In this document: piece by piece, positions 38,112 to 51,164 of the stretch
How the letters are laid out: each line of letters opens with the position of its first letter
How positions within the stretch are numbered: position 1 is the stretch's first letter
Source: Acanthosepion lycidas
Taxonomy: Eukaryota; Mollusca; Cephalopoda; Sepiida; Sepiidae
NCBI GenBank assembly: GCA_963932145.1
Contig: OZ010577.1
Coordinates: 16,407,889 to 16,471,888, forward strand
DNA length: 64,000 nt
Direction: 5' to 3'
Notes under the pieces: generated by a model
The model's database searches: none
What the model saw: the letters and a program-made list of their open reading frames with translations, nothing else
Told to the model about the DNA's origin: nothing
Made by a program: the position numbers and the translations under genes

Positions 38112-40822
38112 CTCCTCTAAAACAGGCTTACAATTATTTTTCATTCGAACTCATACAGTGAGCGTAGCATGCATAGGTTACGACTCACGTAACAGGGATT
38201 TCCTTGGAAAACTGTGTGGATGCAAAGTGGGTGATCGCTGTATGTTTCTCTCCTGCCGTGCGTTCTATTTACCTTTACATTCTTTCATTTCATTTTATGA
38301 ACAGGCAAGAGCCTCCTCTAAAACCGGCTTACAATTATTTTTCATTCGAACTCATACAGTGAGCGTAGCATGCAAAGGTTACGACTCACGTAACAGGGAT
38401 TTCCTTGAAAAACTGTGTGGACGCAAAGTGGGTGATCGCTGTATGTTTCTCTCCTGCCGTGCGTTCTATTTACCTTTACATTCTTTCATTTAACTTTATG
38501 AACAGGCAAGAGCCTCCTCTAAAAGCTGCTTACAATTATTTTTCATTCGAACTCATACATTGAGCGTAGCATGCAAAGGTTACGACTCACGTAACAGGGA
38601 TTTCCTTGAAAAACTGTGTGGACGCAAAATGGGTGATCGCAGTATGTTTCTCTCCTGCCGTGCGTTCTATTTACCTTTACATTCTTTCATTTAACTTTAT
38701 GAACAGGCAAGAGGCTCCTCTAAAAGCTGCTTACAAATATTTTTCATTCGAACTCAGACAGTGAGCGTAGCATGCAAAGGTTACGACTCATGTAACAGGG
38801 ATTTCCTTGAAAAACTGTGTGGACGCAAAATGGGTGATCGCTGTATGTTTCTCTCCTGCCGTGCGTTCTATTTACCTTTACATTCTTTCATTTAACTTTA
38901 TGAACAGGCAAGAGCCTCCTCTAAAACCTGCTTACAATTATTTTTCATTCGAACTCATACAGTGAGAGTAGCATGCAAAGGTTACGACTCACGTAACAGG
39001 GATTTCCTTGAAAAACTGTGTGGACGCAAAATGTGTGATCGCTGTATGTTTCTCTCCTGCCGTGCGTTCTATTTACCTTTACATTCTTTCATTTCACTTT
39101 ATGAACAGGCAAGAGCCTCCTCTAAAAGCTGCTTATAATTATTTTTCATTCGAACTCATACAGTGAGCGTAGCATGCAATGGTTACGACTCACGTAACAG
39201 GGATTTCCTTGAAAAACTGTGTGGACGCAAAATGGGTGATCGCTGTATGTTTCTCTCCTGCCGTGCGTTCTATTTACCTTTACATTCTTTCATTTAACTT
39301 TATGAACAGGCAAGAGGCTCCTCTAAAAGCTGCTTACAATTATTTTTCATTCGAACTTATACAGTGAGCGTAGCATGCAAAGGTTACGACTCACGTAACA
39401 GGGATTTCCTTGAAAAACTGTGTGGACGCAAAATGGTTGATCGCTGTATGTTTCTCTCCTGCCGTGAGTTCTATTTACCTTTACATTCTTTCATTTCACT
39501 TTATGAACAGGCAAGAGCCTCCCCTAAAAGCTGCTTACAATTATTTTTCATTCGAACTCATACAGTGAGCGTAGCATGCAAAGGTTACGACTCATGTAAG
39601 AGGGATTTCCTTGAAAAACTGTGTGGACGCAAAATGGGTGATCGCTGTATGTTTCTCTCCTGCCGTGCGTTCTATTTACCTTTACATTCTTTCATTTAAC
39701 TTTATGAACAGGCAAGAGGCTCCTCTAAAAGCTGCTTACAATTATTTTTCATTCGAACTCATACAGTGAGAGTAGCATGCAAAGGTTACGACTCACGTAA
39801 CAGGGATTTCCTTGAAAAACTGTGTGGACGCAAAATGGGTGATCGCTGTATGTTTCTCTCCTGCCGTGCGTTCTATTTACCTTTACATTCTTTCATTTCA
39901 CTTTATGAACAGGCAAGGGTCTCCTCTAAAACCGGCTTACAATTATTTTTCATTCGAACTCATACAGTGAGCGTAGAATGCAAAGGATACTATTCATATA
40001 ACAGGGATTTCCTTGAAAAACTGTGTGGACGCAAAGTGGGTAATCGCTGTATGTTTCTCTCCTGCCGTGCGTTCTATTTACCTTTACATTCTTTCATTTA
40101 ACTTTATGAACAGGCAAGAGGCTCCTCTAAAAGCTGCTTACAATTATTTTTCATTCGAACTCATACAGTGTGCGTAGCATGCAAAGGTTACGACTCACGT
40201 AACAGGCATTTCCTTGAAAAACTGTGTGGACGCAAAATGGGTGATCGCTGTATGTTTCTCTCCTGCCGTGCGTTCTATTTACCTTTACATTCTTTCATTT
40301 CACTTTATGAACAGGCAAGGGTCTCCTCTAAAACCGGCTTACAATTATTTTTCATTCGAACTGATACAGTGAGCGTAGCATGCAAAGGATACTATTCATA
40401 TAACAGAGATTTCCTTGAAAAACTGTGTGGACGCAAAATGGGTGATCGCTGTATGTTTCTCTCCTGCCGTGCGTTCTATTTACCTTTACATTCTTTCATT
40501 TCACTTTATGAACAGGCAAGAGCCTCCTCTAAAAGCTGCTTACAATTATTTTTTATTCGAACTCATACAGTGAGCGTAGCATGCAAAGGTTACGACTCAC
40601 GTAACAGGGATTTCCTTGAAAAACTGTGGGGACGCCAAGTGGGTGATCGCTGTATGTTTCTCTCCTGCCGTGCGTTCTATTTACGTTTACATTCTTTCAT
40701 TTAACTTTATGAACAGGCAAGAGGCTCCTCTAAAATCTGCTTACAATTATTTTTCATTCGAACTCATACATTGAGCGTAGCATGCAAAGGTTACGACTCA
40801 CGTAACAGGGATTTCCTTGAAA
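38112..40822 (+). repeat. 14-monomer higher-order unit, copy 2
   Basis: Second copy of the 2814-bp unit. The only internal differences I found are AAAATGGG at 40438 (AAAGTGGG in copy 1), a C-to-T change at 40554 (ATTTTTTATTCG), and CATACATTGAG near 40772 (CATACATAGAG in copy 1). Similarity ends near 40822, where GTGTGGACG replaces GTGTGGGCG. So few differences over ~2.7 kb suggest this is among the youngest duplications in the window. Confidence 0.92.
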
Positions 40823-42780
40823 AACTGTGTGGACGCAAAATGGGTGATCGCAGTATGTTTCTCTCCTGCCGTGCGTTCTATTTACCTTTACATTCTTTCA
40901 TTTAACTTTATGAACAGGCAAGAGGCTCCTCTAAAAGCTGCTTACAATTATTTTTCATTCGAACTCAGACAGTGAGCGTAGCATGCAAAGGTTACGACTC
41001 ATGTAACAGGTATTTCCTTGAAAAACTGTGTGGACGCAAAATGGGTGATCGCTGTATGTTTCTCTCCTGCCGTGCGTTCTATTTACCTTTACATTCTTTC
41101 ATTTCACTTTATGAACAGGCAAGAGCCTCCTCTAAAACCTGCTTACAATTATTTTTCATTCGAACTCATACAGTGAGAGTAGCATGCAAATGTTACGACT
41201 CACGTAACAGGGATTTCCTTGAAAAACTGTGAGGACGCAAAATGTGTGATCGCTGTATGTTTCTCTCCTGCCGTGCGTTCTATTTACCTTTACATTCTTT
41301 CATTTCACTTTATGAACAGGCAAGAGCCTCCTCTAAAAGCTGCTTATAATTATTTTTCATTCGAACTCATACAGTGAGCGTAGCATGCAAAGGTTACGAC
41401 TCACGTAACAGGGATTTCCTTGAAAAACTGTGTGGACGCAAAATGGTTGATCGCTGTATGTTTCTCTCCTGCCGTGCGTTCTATTTACCTTTACATTCTT
41501 TCATTTCACTTTATGAACAGGCAAGAGCCTCCCCTAAAAGCTGCTTACAATTATTTTTCATTCGAACTCATACAGTGAGCGTAGCATGCAAAGGTTACGA
41601 CTCATGTAAGAGGGATTTCCTTGAAAAACTGTGTGGACGCAAAATGGGTGATCGCTGTATGTTTCTCTCCTGCCATGCGTTCTATTTACCTTTACATTCT
41701 TTCATTTAACTTTATGAACAGGCAAGAGGCTCCTCTAAAAGCTGCTTACACTTATTTTTCATTCGAACTCATACAGTGAGAGTAGCATGCAAAGGTTACG
41801 ACTCACGTAACAGGGATTTCCTTGAAAAACTGTGTGGACGCAAAATGGGTGATCGCTGTATAATTCTCTCCTGCCGTGCGTTCTATTTTCCTTTACATTC
41901 TTTCATTTCACTTTATGAACAGGCAAGGGTCTCCTCTAAAACCGGCTTACAATTATTTTTCATTCGAACTCATACAGTGAGCGTAGAATGCAAAGGATAC
42001 TATTCATATAACAGGGATTTCCTTGAAAAACTGTGTGGACGCAAAGTGGGTGATCGCTGTATGTTTCTCTCCTGCCGTGCGTTCTATTTACCTTTACATT
42101 CTTTCATTTAACTTTATGAACAGGCAAGAGGCTCCTCTAAAAGCTGCTTACAATTATTTTTCATTCGAACTCATACAGTGAGCGTAGCATGCAAAGGATA
42201 CTATTCATATAACAGGGATTTCCTTGAAAAACTGTGTGGACGTAAAATGGGTGATCGCTGTATGTTTCTCTCCTGCCGTGCGTTCTATTTACCTTTACAT
42301 TCTTTCATTTCACTTTATGAACAGGCAAGGGTCTCCTCTAAAACCGGCTTACAATTATTTTTCATTCGAACTCATACAGTGAGCGTAGCATGCAAAGGAT
42401 ACTATTCATATAACAGGGATTTCCTTGAAAAACTGTGTGGACGCAAAGTGGGTGGTCGCTGTATGTTTCTCTCCTGCCGTGCGTTCTATTTACCTTTACG
42501 TTCTTTCATTTAACTTTATGAACAGGCAAGAGCCTCATCTAAAAGCTGCTTACAATTATTTTTCATTGCAACTCATACAGTGAGAGTAGCATGCAAAGGT
42601 TACGACTCACGTAACAGGGATTTCCTTGAAAAACTGTGTGGACGCAAAATGGGTGATCGCTGTATGTTTCTCTCCTGCCGTGCGTTCTATTTGCCTTTAC
42701 ATTCTTTCATTTAACTTTATGAACAGGCAAGAGGCTCCTCTAAAAGTTGCTTACAATTATTTTTCATTCGAACTCATACA

Positions 42781-42980
42781 GTGTGCGTAGCATGCAAAGG
42801 TTACGACTCACGTAACAGGCATTTCCTTGAAAAACTGTGTGGACGCAAAATGGGTGATCGCTGTATGTTTCTCTCCTGCCGTGCGTTCTATTTACCTTTA
42901 CATTCTTTCATTTAACTTTATGAACAGGCAAGATCCTCCTCTAAAACTGCTTACAATTATTTTTCATTCGAACTCATACA
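42781..42980 (+). repeat. 200-bp monomer with GTGTGCG start
   Basis: Carries GTGTGCGTAG, AACAGGCATTT, GCAAGATCC and the 1-bp deletion CTAAAACTGC for CTAAAAGCTGC. The same deletion type occurs in the monomers at 4410 and 6621, in a different marker background. Confidence 0.88.
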
Positions 42981-43382
42981 GTGAGCGTAGCATGCAAAGG
43001 TTACGACTCACGTAACAGGGATTTCCTTGAAAAACTGTGTGGACCCTAAATGGGTGATCGCTGTATGTTTCTCTCCTGCCGTGCGTTCTATTTACCTTTA
43101 CATTCTTTCATTTATCTTTATGAAGAGGCAAGAGCCTCCTCTAAAAGCTGCTTACAATTATTTTTCATTCCAACTCATACAGTGAGCGTAGCATGCAAAG
43201 GTTACGACTCACGTAACAGGGATTTCCTTGAATACATGTGTGGACGCAAAATGGGTGATCGCTGTATGTTTCTCTCCTGCCGTGCGTTCTATTTACCTTT
43301 ACATTCTTTCATTTAACTTTATGAACAGGCAAGAGGCTCCTCTAAAAGCTGCTTACAATTATTTTTCATTCGAACTCATACA

Positions 43383-43583
43383 GTGAGCGTAGCATGCAAA
43401 GGTTACGACTCACGTAAGAGGGATTTCCTTGAAAAACTGTGTGGACGCAAAATGGGTGATCAATGTATGCTTCTCTCCTGCCGTGCGTTCTATTTACCTT
43501 TACATTCTTTCATTTATCTTTATGAAGAGGCAAGAGCCTCCTCTAAAAGCTGCTTACAATTATTTTTCATTCCAACTCATACA
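43383..43583 (+). repeat. Marker monomer with GAAGAGGCAAG, first full copy
   Basis: Distinctive monomer with CGTAAGAGGG, GTGATCAATGTATGC, TTTATCTTTATGAAGAGG and CATTCCAACTC. Full copies start at 43383, 45592, 47601, 49209, 57447 and 60259; a related copy with TGGACCCTAAATGG starts at 42981. Spacings are 2209, 2009, 1608, 8238 and 2812 bp, each within three bases of a whole number of monomers. The set traces spread of one variant across 17 kb. Confidence 0.88.
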
Positions 43584-45392
43584 GTGAGCGTAGCATGCAA
43601 AGGTTACGACTCACGTAACAGGGATTTCCTTGAATACATGTGTGGACGCAAAATGGGTGATCGCTGTATGTTTCTCACCTGCCGTGCGTTCTATTTACCT
43701 TTACATTCTTTCATTTCACTTTATGAACAGGCAAGAGCCTCCTCTAAAACCTGCTTACAATTATTTTTCATTCGAACTCATACAGTGAGAGTAGCATGCA
43801 AATGTTACGACTCACGTAACAGGGATTTCCTTGAAAAACTGTGAGGACGCAAAATGTGTGATCGCTGTATGTTTCTCTCCTGCCGTGCGTTCTATTTACC
43901 TTTACATTCTTTCATTTCACTTTATGAACAGGCAAGAGCCTCCTCTAAAAGCTGCTTATAATTATTTTTCATTCGAACTCATACAGTGAGCGTAGCATGC
44001 AAAGGTTACGACTCACGTAACAGGGATTTCCTTGAAAAACTGTGTGGACGCAAAATGGTTGATCGCTGTATGTTTCTCTCCTGCCGTGCGTTCTATTTAC
44101 CTTTACATTCTTTCATTTCACTTTATGAACAGGCAAGAGCCTCCCCTAAAAGCTGCTTACAATTATTTTTCATTCGAACTCATACAGTGAGCGTAGCATG
44201 CAAAGGTTACGACTCATGTAAGAGGGATTTCCTTGAAAAACTGTGTGGACGCAAAATGGGTGATCGCTGTATGTTTCTCTCCTGCCATGCGTTCTATTTA
44301 CCTTTACATTCTTTCATTTAACTTTATGAACAGGCAAGAGGCTCCTCTAAAAGCTGCTTACACTTATTTTTCATTCGAACTCATACAGTGAGAGTAGCAT
44401 GCAAAGGTTACGACTCACGTAACAGGGATTTCCTTGAAAAACTGTGTGGACGCAAAATGGGTGATCGCTGTATAATTCTCTCCTGCCGTGCGTTCTATTT
44501 ACCTTTACATTCTTTCATTTCACTTTATGAACAGGCAAGGGTCTCCTCTAAAACCGGCTTACAATTATTTTTCATTCGAACTCATACAGTGAGCGTAGAA
44601 TGCAAAGGATACTATTCATATAACAGGGATTTCCTTGAAAAACTGTGTGGACGCAAAGTGGGTGATCGCTGTATGTTTCTCTCCTGCCGTGCGTTCTATT
44701 TACCTTTACATTCTTTCATTTAACTTTATGAACAGGCAAGAGCCTCCTCTAAAAGCTGCTTACAATTATTTTTCATTCGAACTCATACAGTGAGCGTAGC
44801 ATGCAAAGGATACTATTCATATAACAGGGATTTCCTTGAAAAACTGTGTGGACGCAAAATGGGTGATCGCTGTATGTTTCTCTCCTGCCGTGCGTTCTAT
44901 TTACCTTTACATTCTTTCATTTCACTTTATGAACAGGCAAGGGTCTCCTCTAAAACCGGCTTACAATTATTTTTCATTCGAACTCATACAGTGAGCGTAG
45001 CATGCAAAGGATACTATTCATATAACAGGGATTTCCTTGAAAAACTGTGTGGACGCAAAGTGGGTGGTCGCTGTATGTTTCTCTCCTGCCGTGCGTTCTA
45101 TTTACCTTTACGTTCTTTCATTTAACTTTATGAACAGGCAAGAGCCTCATCTAAAAGCTGCTTACAATTATTTTTCATTCCAACTCAGACAGTGAGAGTA
45201 GCATGCAAAGGTTACGACTCACGTAACAGGGATTTCCTTGAAAAACTGTGTGGACGCAAAATGGGTGATCGCTGTATGTTTCTCTCCTGCCGTGCGTTCT
45301 ATTTGCCTTTACATTCTTTCATTTAACTTTATGAACAGGCAAGAGGCTCCTCTAAAAGTTGCTTACAATTATTTTTCATTCGAACTCATACA

Positions 45393-45591
45393 GTGTGCGT
45401 AGCATGCAAAGGTTACGACTCACGTAATAGGCATTTCCTTGAAAAACTGTGGACGCAAAATGGGTGATCGCTGTATGTTTCTCTCCTGCCGTGCGTTCTA
45501 TTTACCTTTACATTCTTTCATTTAACTTTATGAACAGGCAAGAGGCTCCTCTAAAAGCTGCTTACAATTATTTTTCATTCGAACTCATACA
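45393..45591 (+). repeat. 199-bp monomer with CTGTGGACGC deletion, separate background
   Basis: Has the same 2-bp deletion as the tracer monomers at 11.8-25.5 kb but lacks their other markers; it starts GTGTGCG and has AATAGGCATTT. The counterpart copy at 42781 has intact CTGTGTGGACGC, so the deletion probably arose independently. Confidence 0.88.
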
Positions 45592-45993
45592 GTGAGCGTA
45601 GCATGCAAAGGTTACGACTCACGTAAGAGGGATTTCCTTGAAAAACTGTGTGGACGTAAAATGGGTGATCAATGTATGCTTCTCTCCTGCCGTGCGTTCT
45701 ATTTACCTTTACATTCTTTCATTTATCTTTATGAAGAGGCAAGAGCCTCCTCTAAAAGCTGCTTACAATTATTTTTCATTCCAACTCATACAGTGAGCGT
45801 AGCATGCAAAGGTTACGACTCACGTAACAGGGATTTCCTTGAATACATGTGTGGACGCAAAATGGGTGATCGCTGTATGTTTCTCACCTGCCGTGCGTTC
45901 TATTTACCTTTACATTCTTTCATTTAACTTTATGAACAGGCAAGAGGCTCCTCTAAAACCGGCTTACAATTATTTTTCATTCGAACTCATACA

Positions 45994-46193
45994 GTGAGGG
46001 TAGCATGCAAAGTTTCGACTCACGTAACAGGGATTTCCTTGAAAAACTGTGTGGACGCAAAATGGGTGATCGCTGTATGTTTCTCTCCTGCCGTGCGTTC
46101 TATTTACCTTTACATTCTTTCATTTAACTTTATGAACACGCAAGAGCCTCCTCTAAAACCGGCTTACAATTTTTTTTCATTCGAACTCATACA
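45994..46193 (+). repeat. 200-bp monomer with AAAGTTTCGACTC
   Basis: One base shorter than consensus within the dyad: AAAGGTTACGACTC has become AAAGTTTCGACTC, removing most of the left arm of the inverted repeat. It also has GAACACGCAAG. Confidence 0.85.
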
Positions 46194-46209
46194 GTGAGCG
46201 TAGCATGCA

Positions 46210-47817
46210 AAGGTTACGACTCACGTAACAGGGATTTCCTTGAAAAACTGTGTGGACGCAAAATGGGTGATCGCTGTATTTTTCTCGCCTGCCGTGCGTT
46301 CTATTTACCTTTACATTCTTTCATTTAACTTTATGAACAGGCAAGAGGCTCCTCTAAAACCGGCTTACAATTATTTTTCAATCGAACTCATACAGTGAGC
46401 GTAGCATGCAAATCTTACGACTCACGTAACAGGGATTTCCTTGAAAAACTGTGTGGACGCAAAATGGGTGATCGCTGTATGTTTCTCTCCTGCCGTGCGT
46501 TCTATTTACCTTTACATTCTTTCATTTAACTTTATGAACAGGCAAGAGCCTCCTCTAAAACCGGCTAACAATTTCTTTTCATTCGAACTCATACAGTGAG
46601 CGTAGCATGCAAAGGTTACGACTCACGTAACAGGGATTTCCTTGAATATATGTGTGGACGCAAAATGGGTGATCGCTGTATGTTTCTCTCCTGCCGTGCG
46701 TTCTATTTACCTTTACATTCTTTCATTTGACTTTATGAACAGGCAAGAGCCTCCTCTAAAACCGGCTTACAATTTTTTTTCATTCGAACTCATACAGTGA
46801 GCGTAGCATGCAAAGGTTACGACTCACGTAACAGGGATTTCCTTGGAAAACTGTGTGGACGCAAAATGGGTGATCGCTGTATGTTTCTCTCCTGCCGTGC
46901 GTTCTATTTACCTTTACATTCTTTCATTTATCTTTATGAACAGGCAAGAGCCTCCTCTAAAAGCTGCTTACAATTATTTTTCATTCGAACTCATACAGTG
47001 AGCGTAGCATGCAAATGTTACGACTCACGTAACAGGGATTTCCTTGAAAAACTGTGTGGACGCAAAATGGGTGACCGCTCTATGTTTCTCGCCTGCCGTG
47101 CGTTCTATTTACCTTTACATTCTTTCATTTAACTTTATGAACAGGCAAGAGGCTCCTCTAAAACCGGCTTACAATTATTTTTCATTCGAACACATACAGT
47201 GAGCGTAGCATGCAAAGATTACCACTCACGTAACAGGGATTTCCTTGAAAAACTGTGTGGACGCAAAATGGGTGATCGCTGTATGTTTCTCTCCTGCCGT
47301 GCGTTCTATTTACCTTTACATTCCTTCATTTAACTTTATGAACAGGCAAGAGCCTCCTCTAAAAGCTGCTTAAAATTATTTTTCATTCGAACTCATACAG
47401 TGAGCGTAGCATGCAAATGTTACGACTCACGTAACAGGGACTTCCTTGAAAAACTGTGTGGACGCAAAATGGGTGATCGCTGTATGTCTCTCTCCTGCCG
47501 TGCGTTCTATTTACCTTTACATTCTTTCATTTAACTTTATGAACAGGCAAGAGGCTCCTCTAAAAGCTGCTTACAATTATTTTTCATTCGAACTCATACA
47601 GTGAGCGTAGCATGCAAAGGTTACGACTCACGTAAGAGGGATTTCCTTGAAAAACTGTGTGGACGCAAAATGGGTGATCAATGTATGCTTCTCTCCTGCC
47701 GTGCGTTCTATTTACCTTTACATTCTTTCATTTATCTTTATGAAGAGGCAAGAGCCTCCTCTAAAAGCTGCTTACAATTATTTTTCATTCCAACTCATAC
47801 AGTGAGCGTAGCATGCA
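46210..47817 (+). repeat. 8-monomer higher-order unit, copy 1 (1608 bp)
   Basis: First of a head-to-tail pair with period exactly 8 x 201 bp. Markers in order are TGTATTTTTCTCGCC, TTTTTCAATCG, GCAAATCTTACG, CGGCTAACAATTTC, GAATATATGTGTGG, CAATTTTTTTTC, CGCTCTATG, GATTACCACTC, ACATTCCTTC and the GAAGAGGCAAG monomer at 47601. Confidence 0.9.
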
Positions 47818-49425
47818 AATGTTACGACTCACGTAACAGGGATTTCCTTGAAAAACTGTGTGGACGCAAAATGGGTGATCGCTGTATTTTTCTCGCCTGC
47901 CGTGCGTTCTATTTACCTTTACATTCTTTCATTTAACTTTATGAACAGGCAAGAGGCTCCTCTAAAACCGGCTTACAATTATTTTTCAATCGAACTCATA
48001 CAGTGAGCGTAGCATGCAAATCTTACGACTCACGTAACAGGGATTTCCTTGAAAAACTGTGTGGACGCAAAATGGGTGATCGCTGTATGTTTCTCTCCTG
48101 CCGTGCGTTCTATTTACCTTTACATTCTTTCATTTAACTTTATGAACAGGCAAGAGCCTCCTCTAAAACCGGCTAACAATTTCTTTTCATTCGAACTCAT
48201 ACAGTGAGCGTAGCATGCAAAGGTTACGACTCACGTAACAGGGATTTCCTTGAATATATGTGTGGACGCAAAATGGGTGATCGCTGTATGTTTCTCTCCT
48301 GCCGTGCGTTCTATTTACCTTTACATTCTTTCATTTAACTTTATGAACAGGCAAGAGCCTCCTCTAAAACCGGCTTACAATTTTTTTTCATTCGAACTCA
48401 TACAGTGAGCGTAGCATGCAAAGGTTACGACTCACGTAACAGGGATTTCCTTGAAAAACTGTGTGGACGCAAAATGGGTGATCGCTGTATGTTTCTCTCC
48501 TGCCGTGCGTTCTATTTACCTTTACATTCTTTCATTTATCTTTATGAACAGGCAAGAGCCTCCTCTAAAAGCTGCTTACAATTATTTTTCATTCGAACTC
48601 ATACAGTGAGCGTAGCATGCAAATGTTACGACTCACGTAACAGGGATTTCCTTGAAAAACTGTGTGGACGCAAAATGGGTGATCGCTCTATGTTTCTCGC
48701 CTGCCGTGCGTTCTATTTACCTTTACATTCTTTCATTTAACTTTATGAACAGGCAAGAGGCTCCTCTAAAACCGGCTTACAATTATTTTTCATTCGAACT
48801 CATACAGTGAGCGTAGCATGCAAAGATTACCACTCACGTAACAGGGATTTCCTTGAAAAACTTTGTGGACGCAAAATGGGTGATCGCTGTATGTTTCTCT
48901 CCTGCCGTGCGTTCTATTTACCTTTACATTCCTTCATTTAACTTTATGAACAGGCAAGAGCCTCCTCTAAAAGCTGCTTAAAATTATTTTTCATTCGAAC
49001 TCATACAGTGAGCGTAGCATGCAAATGTTACGACTCACGTAACAGGGACTTCCTTGAAAAACTGTGTGGACGCAAAATGGGTGATCGCTGTATGTTTCTC
49101 TCCTGCCGTGCGTTCTATTTAACTTTACATTCTTTCATTTAACTTTATGAACAGGCAAGAGGCTCCTCTAAAAGCTGCTTACAATTATTTTTCATTCGAA
49201 CTCATACAGTGAGCGTAGCATGCAAAGGTTACGACTCACGTAAGAGGGATTTCCTTGAAAAACTGTGTGGACGCAAAATGGGTGATCAATGTATGCTTCT
49301 CTCCTGCCGTGCGTTCTATTTACCTTTACATTCTTTCATTTATCTTTATGAAGAGGCAAGAGCCTCCTCTAAAAGCTGCTTACAATTATTTTTCATTCCA
49401 ACTCATACAGTGAGCGTAGCATGCA
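47818..49425 (+). repeat. 8-monomer higher-order unit, copy 2
   Basis: Immediately follows copy 1 with the same marker order. Differences seen are CATTTAAC for CATTTGAC, CTTGAAAAC for CTTGGAAAAC, GATCGCTC for GACCGCTC, GAACTCATAC for GAACACATAC, CTTTGTGG for CTGTGTGG, TGTTTCTC for TGTCTCTC and TTTAACTTTAC for TTTACCTTTAC. It therefore looks older than the 35.3-40.8 kb pair. Confidence 0.9.
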
Positions 49426-51164
49426 AAGGTTACGACTCACGTAACAGGGATTTCCTTGAAAAACTGTGTGGACGCAAAATGGGTGATCGCTGTATGTTTC
49501 TCTCCTGCCGTGCGTTCTATTTACCTTTACATTCTTTCATTTAACTTTATGAACAGGCAAGAGCCTCCTCTAAAACCGGCTTACAATTTCTTTTCATTCG
49601 AACTCATACAGTGAGCGTAGCATGCAAAGGTTACGACTCACGTAACAGGGATTTCCTTGAAAAACTGTGTGGACGCAAAATGGGTGATCGCTGTATGTTT
49701 CTCTCCTGCCGTGCGTTCTATTTACCTTTACATTCATTCATTTAACTTTATGAACAGGCAAGAGCCTCCGCTAAAAGCTGCTTACAATTATTTTTCATTC
49801 GAACTCATACAGTGAGCGTAGCATGCAAAGGTTACGACTCACGTAACAGGGATTTCCTTGAAAAACTGTGTGGACGCAAAATGGGTGATCGCTGTATGTT
49901 TCTCTCCTGCCGTGCGTTCTATTTACCTTTACATTCTTTCATTTAACTTTATGAACAGGCAAGAGACTCCTCTAAAAGCTGCTTAAAATTATTTTTCATT
50001 CGAACTCATACAGTGAGCGTAGCATGCAAAGGTTACGACTCACGTAACAGGGATTTCCTTGAAAAACTGTGTGGACGCAAAATTGGTGATCGCTGTATGT
50101 TTCTCTCCTGCCGTGCGTTCTATTTACCTTTACATTCTTTTATTTAACTTTATGAACAGGCAAGAGCCTCCTCTAAAAGCTGCTTACAATTATTTTTCAT
50201 TCGAACTCATACAGTGAGCGTAGCATGCAAAGGTTACGACTCACGTAACAGGGATTTCCTTGAAGAACTGTGTGGACGCAAAATGGGTGATCGCTGTATG
50301 TTTCTCTCCTGCCGTGCGTTCTATTTACCTTTACATTCATTCATTTAACTTTATGAACAGGCAAGAGCCTCCTCTAAAAGCTGCTTACAATTATTTTTCA
50401 TTCGAACTCATACAGTGAGCGTAGCATGCAAAGGTTACGACTCACGTAACAGGGATTTCCTTGAAAAACTGTGTGAACGCAAAATGGGAGATCGCTGTAT
50501 GTTTCTCTCCTGCCGTGCGTTCTATTTACCTTTACATTCTTTCATTTAACTTTATGAACAGGCAAGAGGCTCCTCTAAAAGCTGCTTAAAATTATTTTTC
50601 ATTCGAACTCATACAGTGAGCGTAGCATGCAAAGGTTACGACTCACGTAACAGGGATTTCCTTGAAAAACTGTGTGGACGCAAAATGGGTGATCGCTGTA
50701 TGTTTCTCTCCTGCCGTGCGTTCTATTTACCTTTACATTCCTTCATTTAACTTTATGAACAGGCAAGAGCCTCCTCTAAAAGCTGCTTAAAATTATTTTT
50801 CATTCGAACTCATACAGTGAGCGTAGCATGCAAAGGTTACGACTCACGTAACAGGGACTTCCTTGAAAAACTGTGTGGACGCAAAATGGGTGATCGCTGT
50901 ATGTTTCTCTCCTACCGTGCGTTCTATTTACCTTTACATTCTTTCATTTCACTTTATGAACAGGCAAGGGCCTCCTCTAAAACCGGCTTACAATTATTTT
51001 TCATTCGAACTCATACAGTGAGCGTAGCATGCAAAGGTTACGACTCACGTAACAGGGATTTCCTTGAAAAACTGTGTGGACTCAAAGTGGGTGATCGCTG
51101 TATGTTTCTCTCCTGCCGTGCGTTCTATTTACGTTTACATTCTTTCATTTAACTTTATGAACAG

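Larger units (their letters stand above)
41068..45441 (+). repeat. 13-monomer-spaced duplication (41068-42829 and 43680-45441)
   Basis: Two ~1.76-kb blocks match at an offset of 2612 bp, one short of 13 x 201. Shared markers are GCAAATGTTACG with CTGTGAGGACG, CTTATAATT, AAAATGGTTG, TGCCATGCG, TTACACTTATT, GTATAATTCTC, GTAGAATGC, GTGGGTGGTCG, TTTACGTTCTTTC, GAGCCTCATC, TATTTGCC, AAAGTTGC and GTGTGCGTAG. Differences include CTATTTTCC against CTATTTACC and ACTCATACAG against ACTCAGACAG. Confidence 0.88.

Noticed and set aside
31340..39367. Recurrent 62-codon ORF in a second forward frame (for example 31340, 32948, 36365, 39179)
   Set aside because: It recurs because the DNA recurs; the frame always closes at the monomer end (CAG TGA or equivalent) and overlaps the other frame fully. 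No independent support.
35298..40822. Assembly artefact as the cause of the near-identical 14-monomer pair
   Set aside because: Not excluded, but the copies carry distinct substitutions and recombine differently with their flanks, which favours real duplication. Spanning long reads would settle it.
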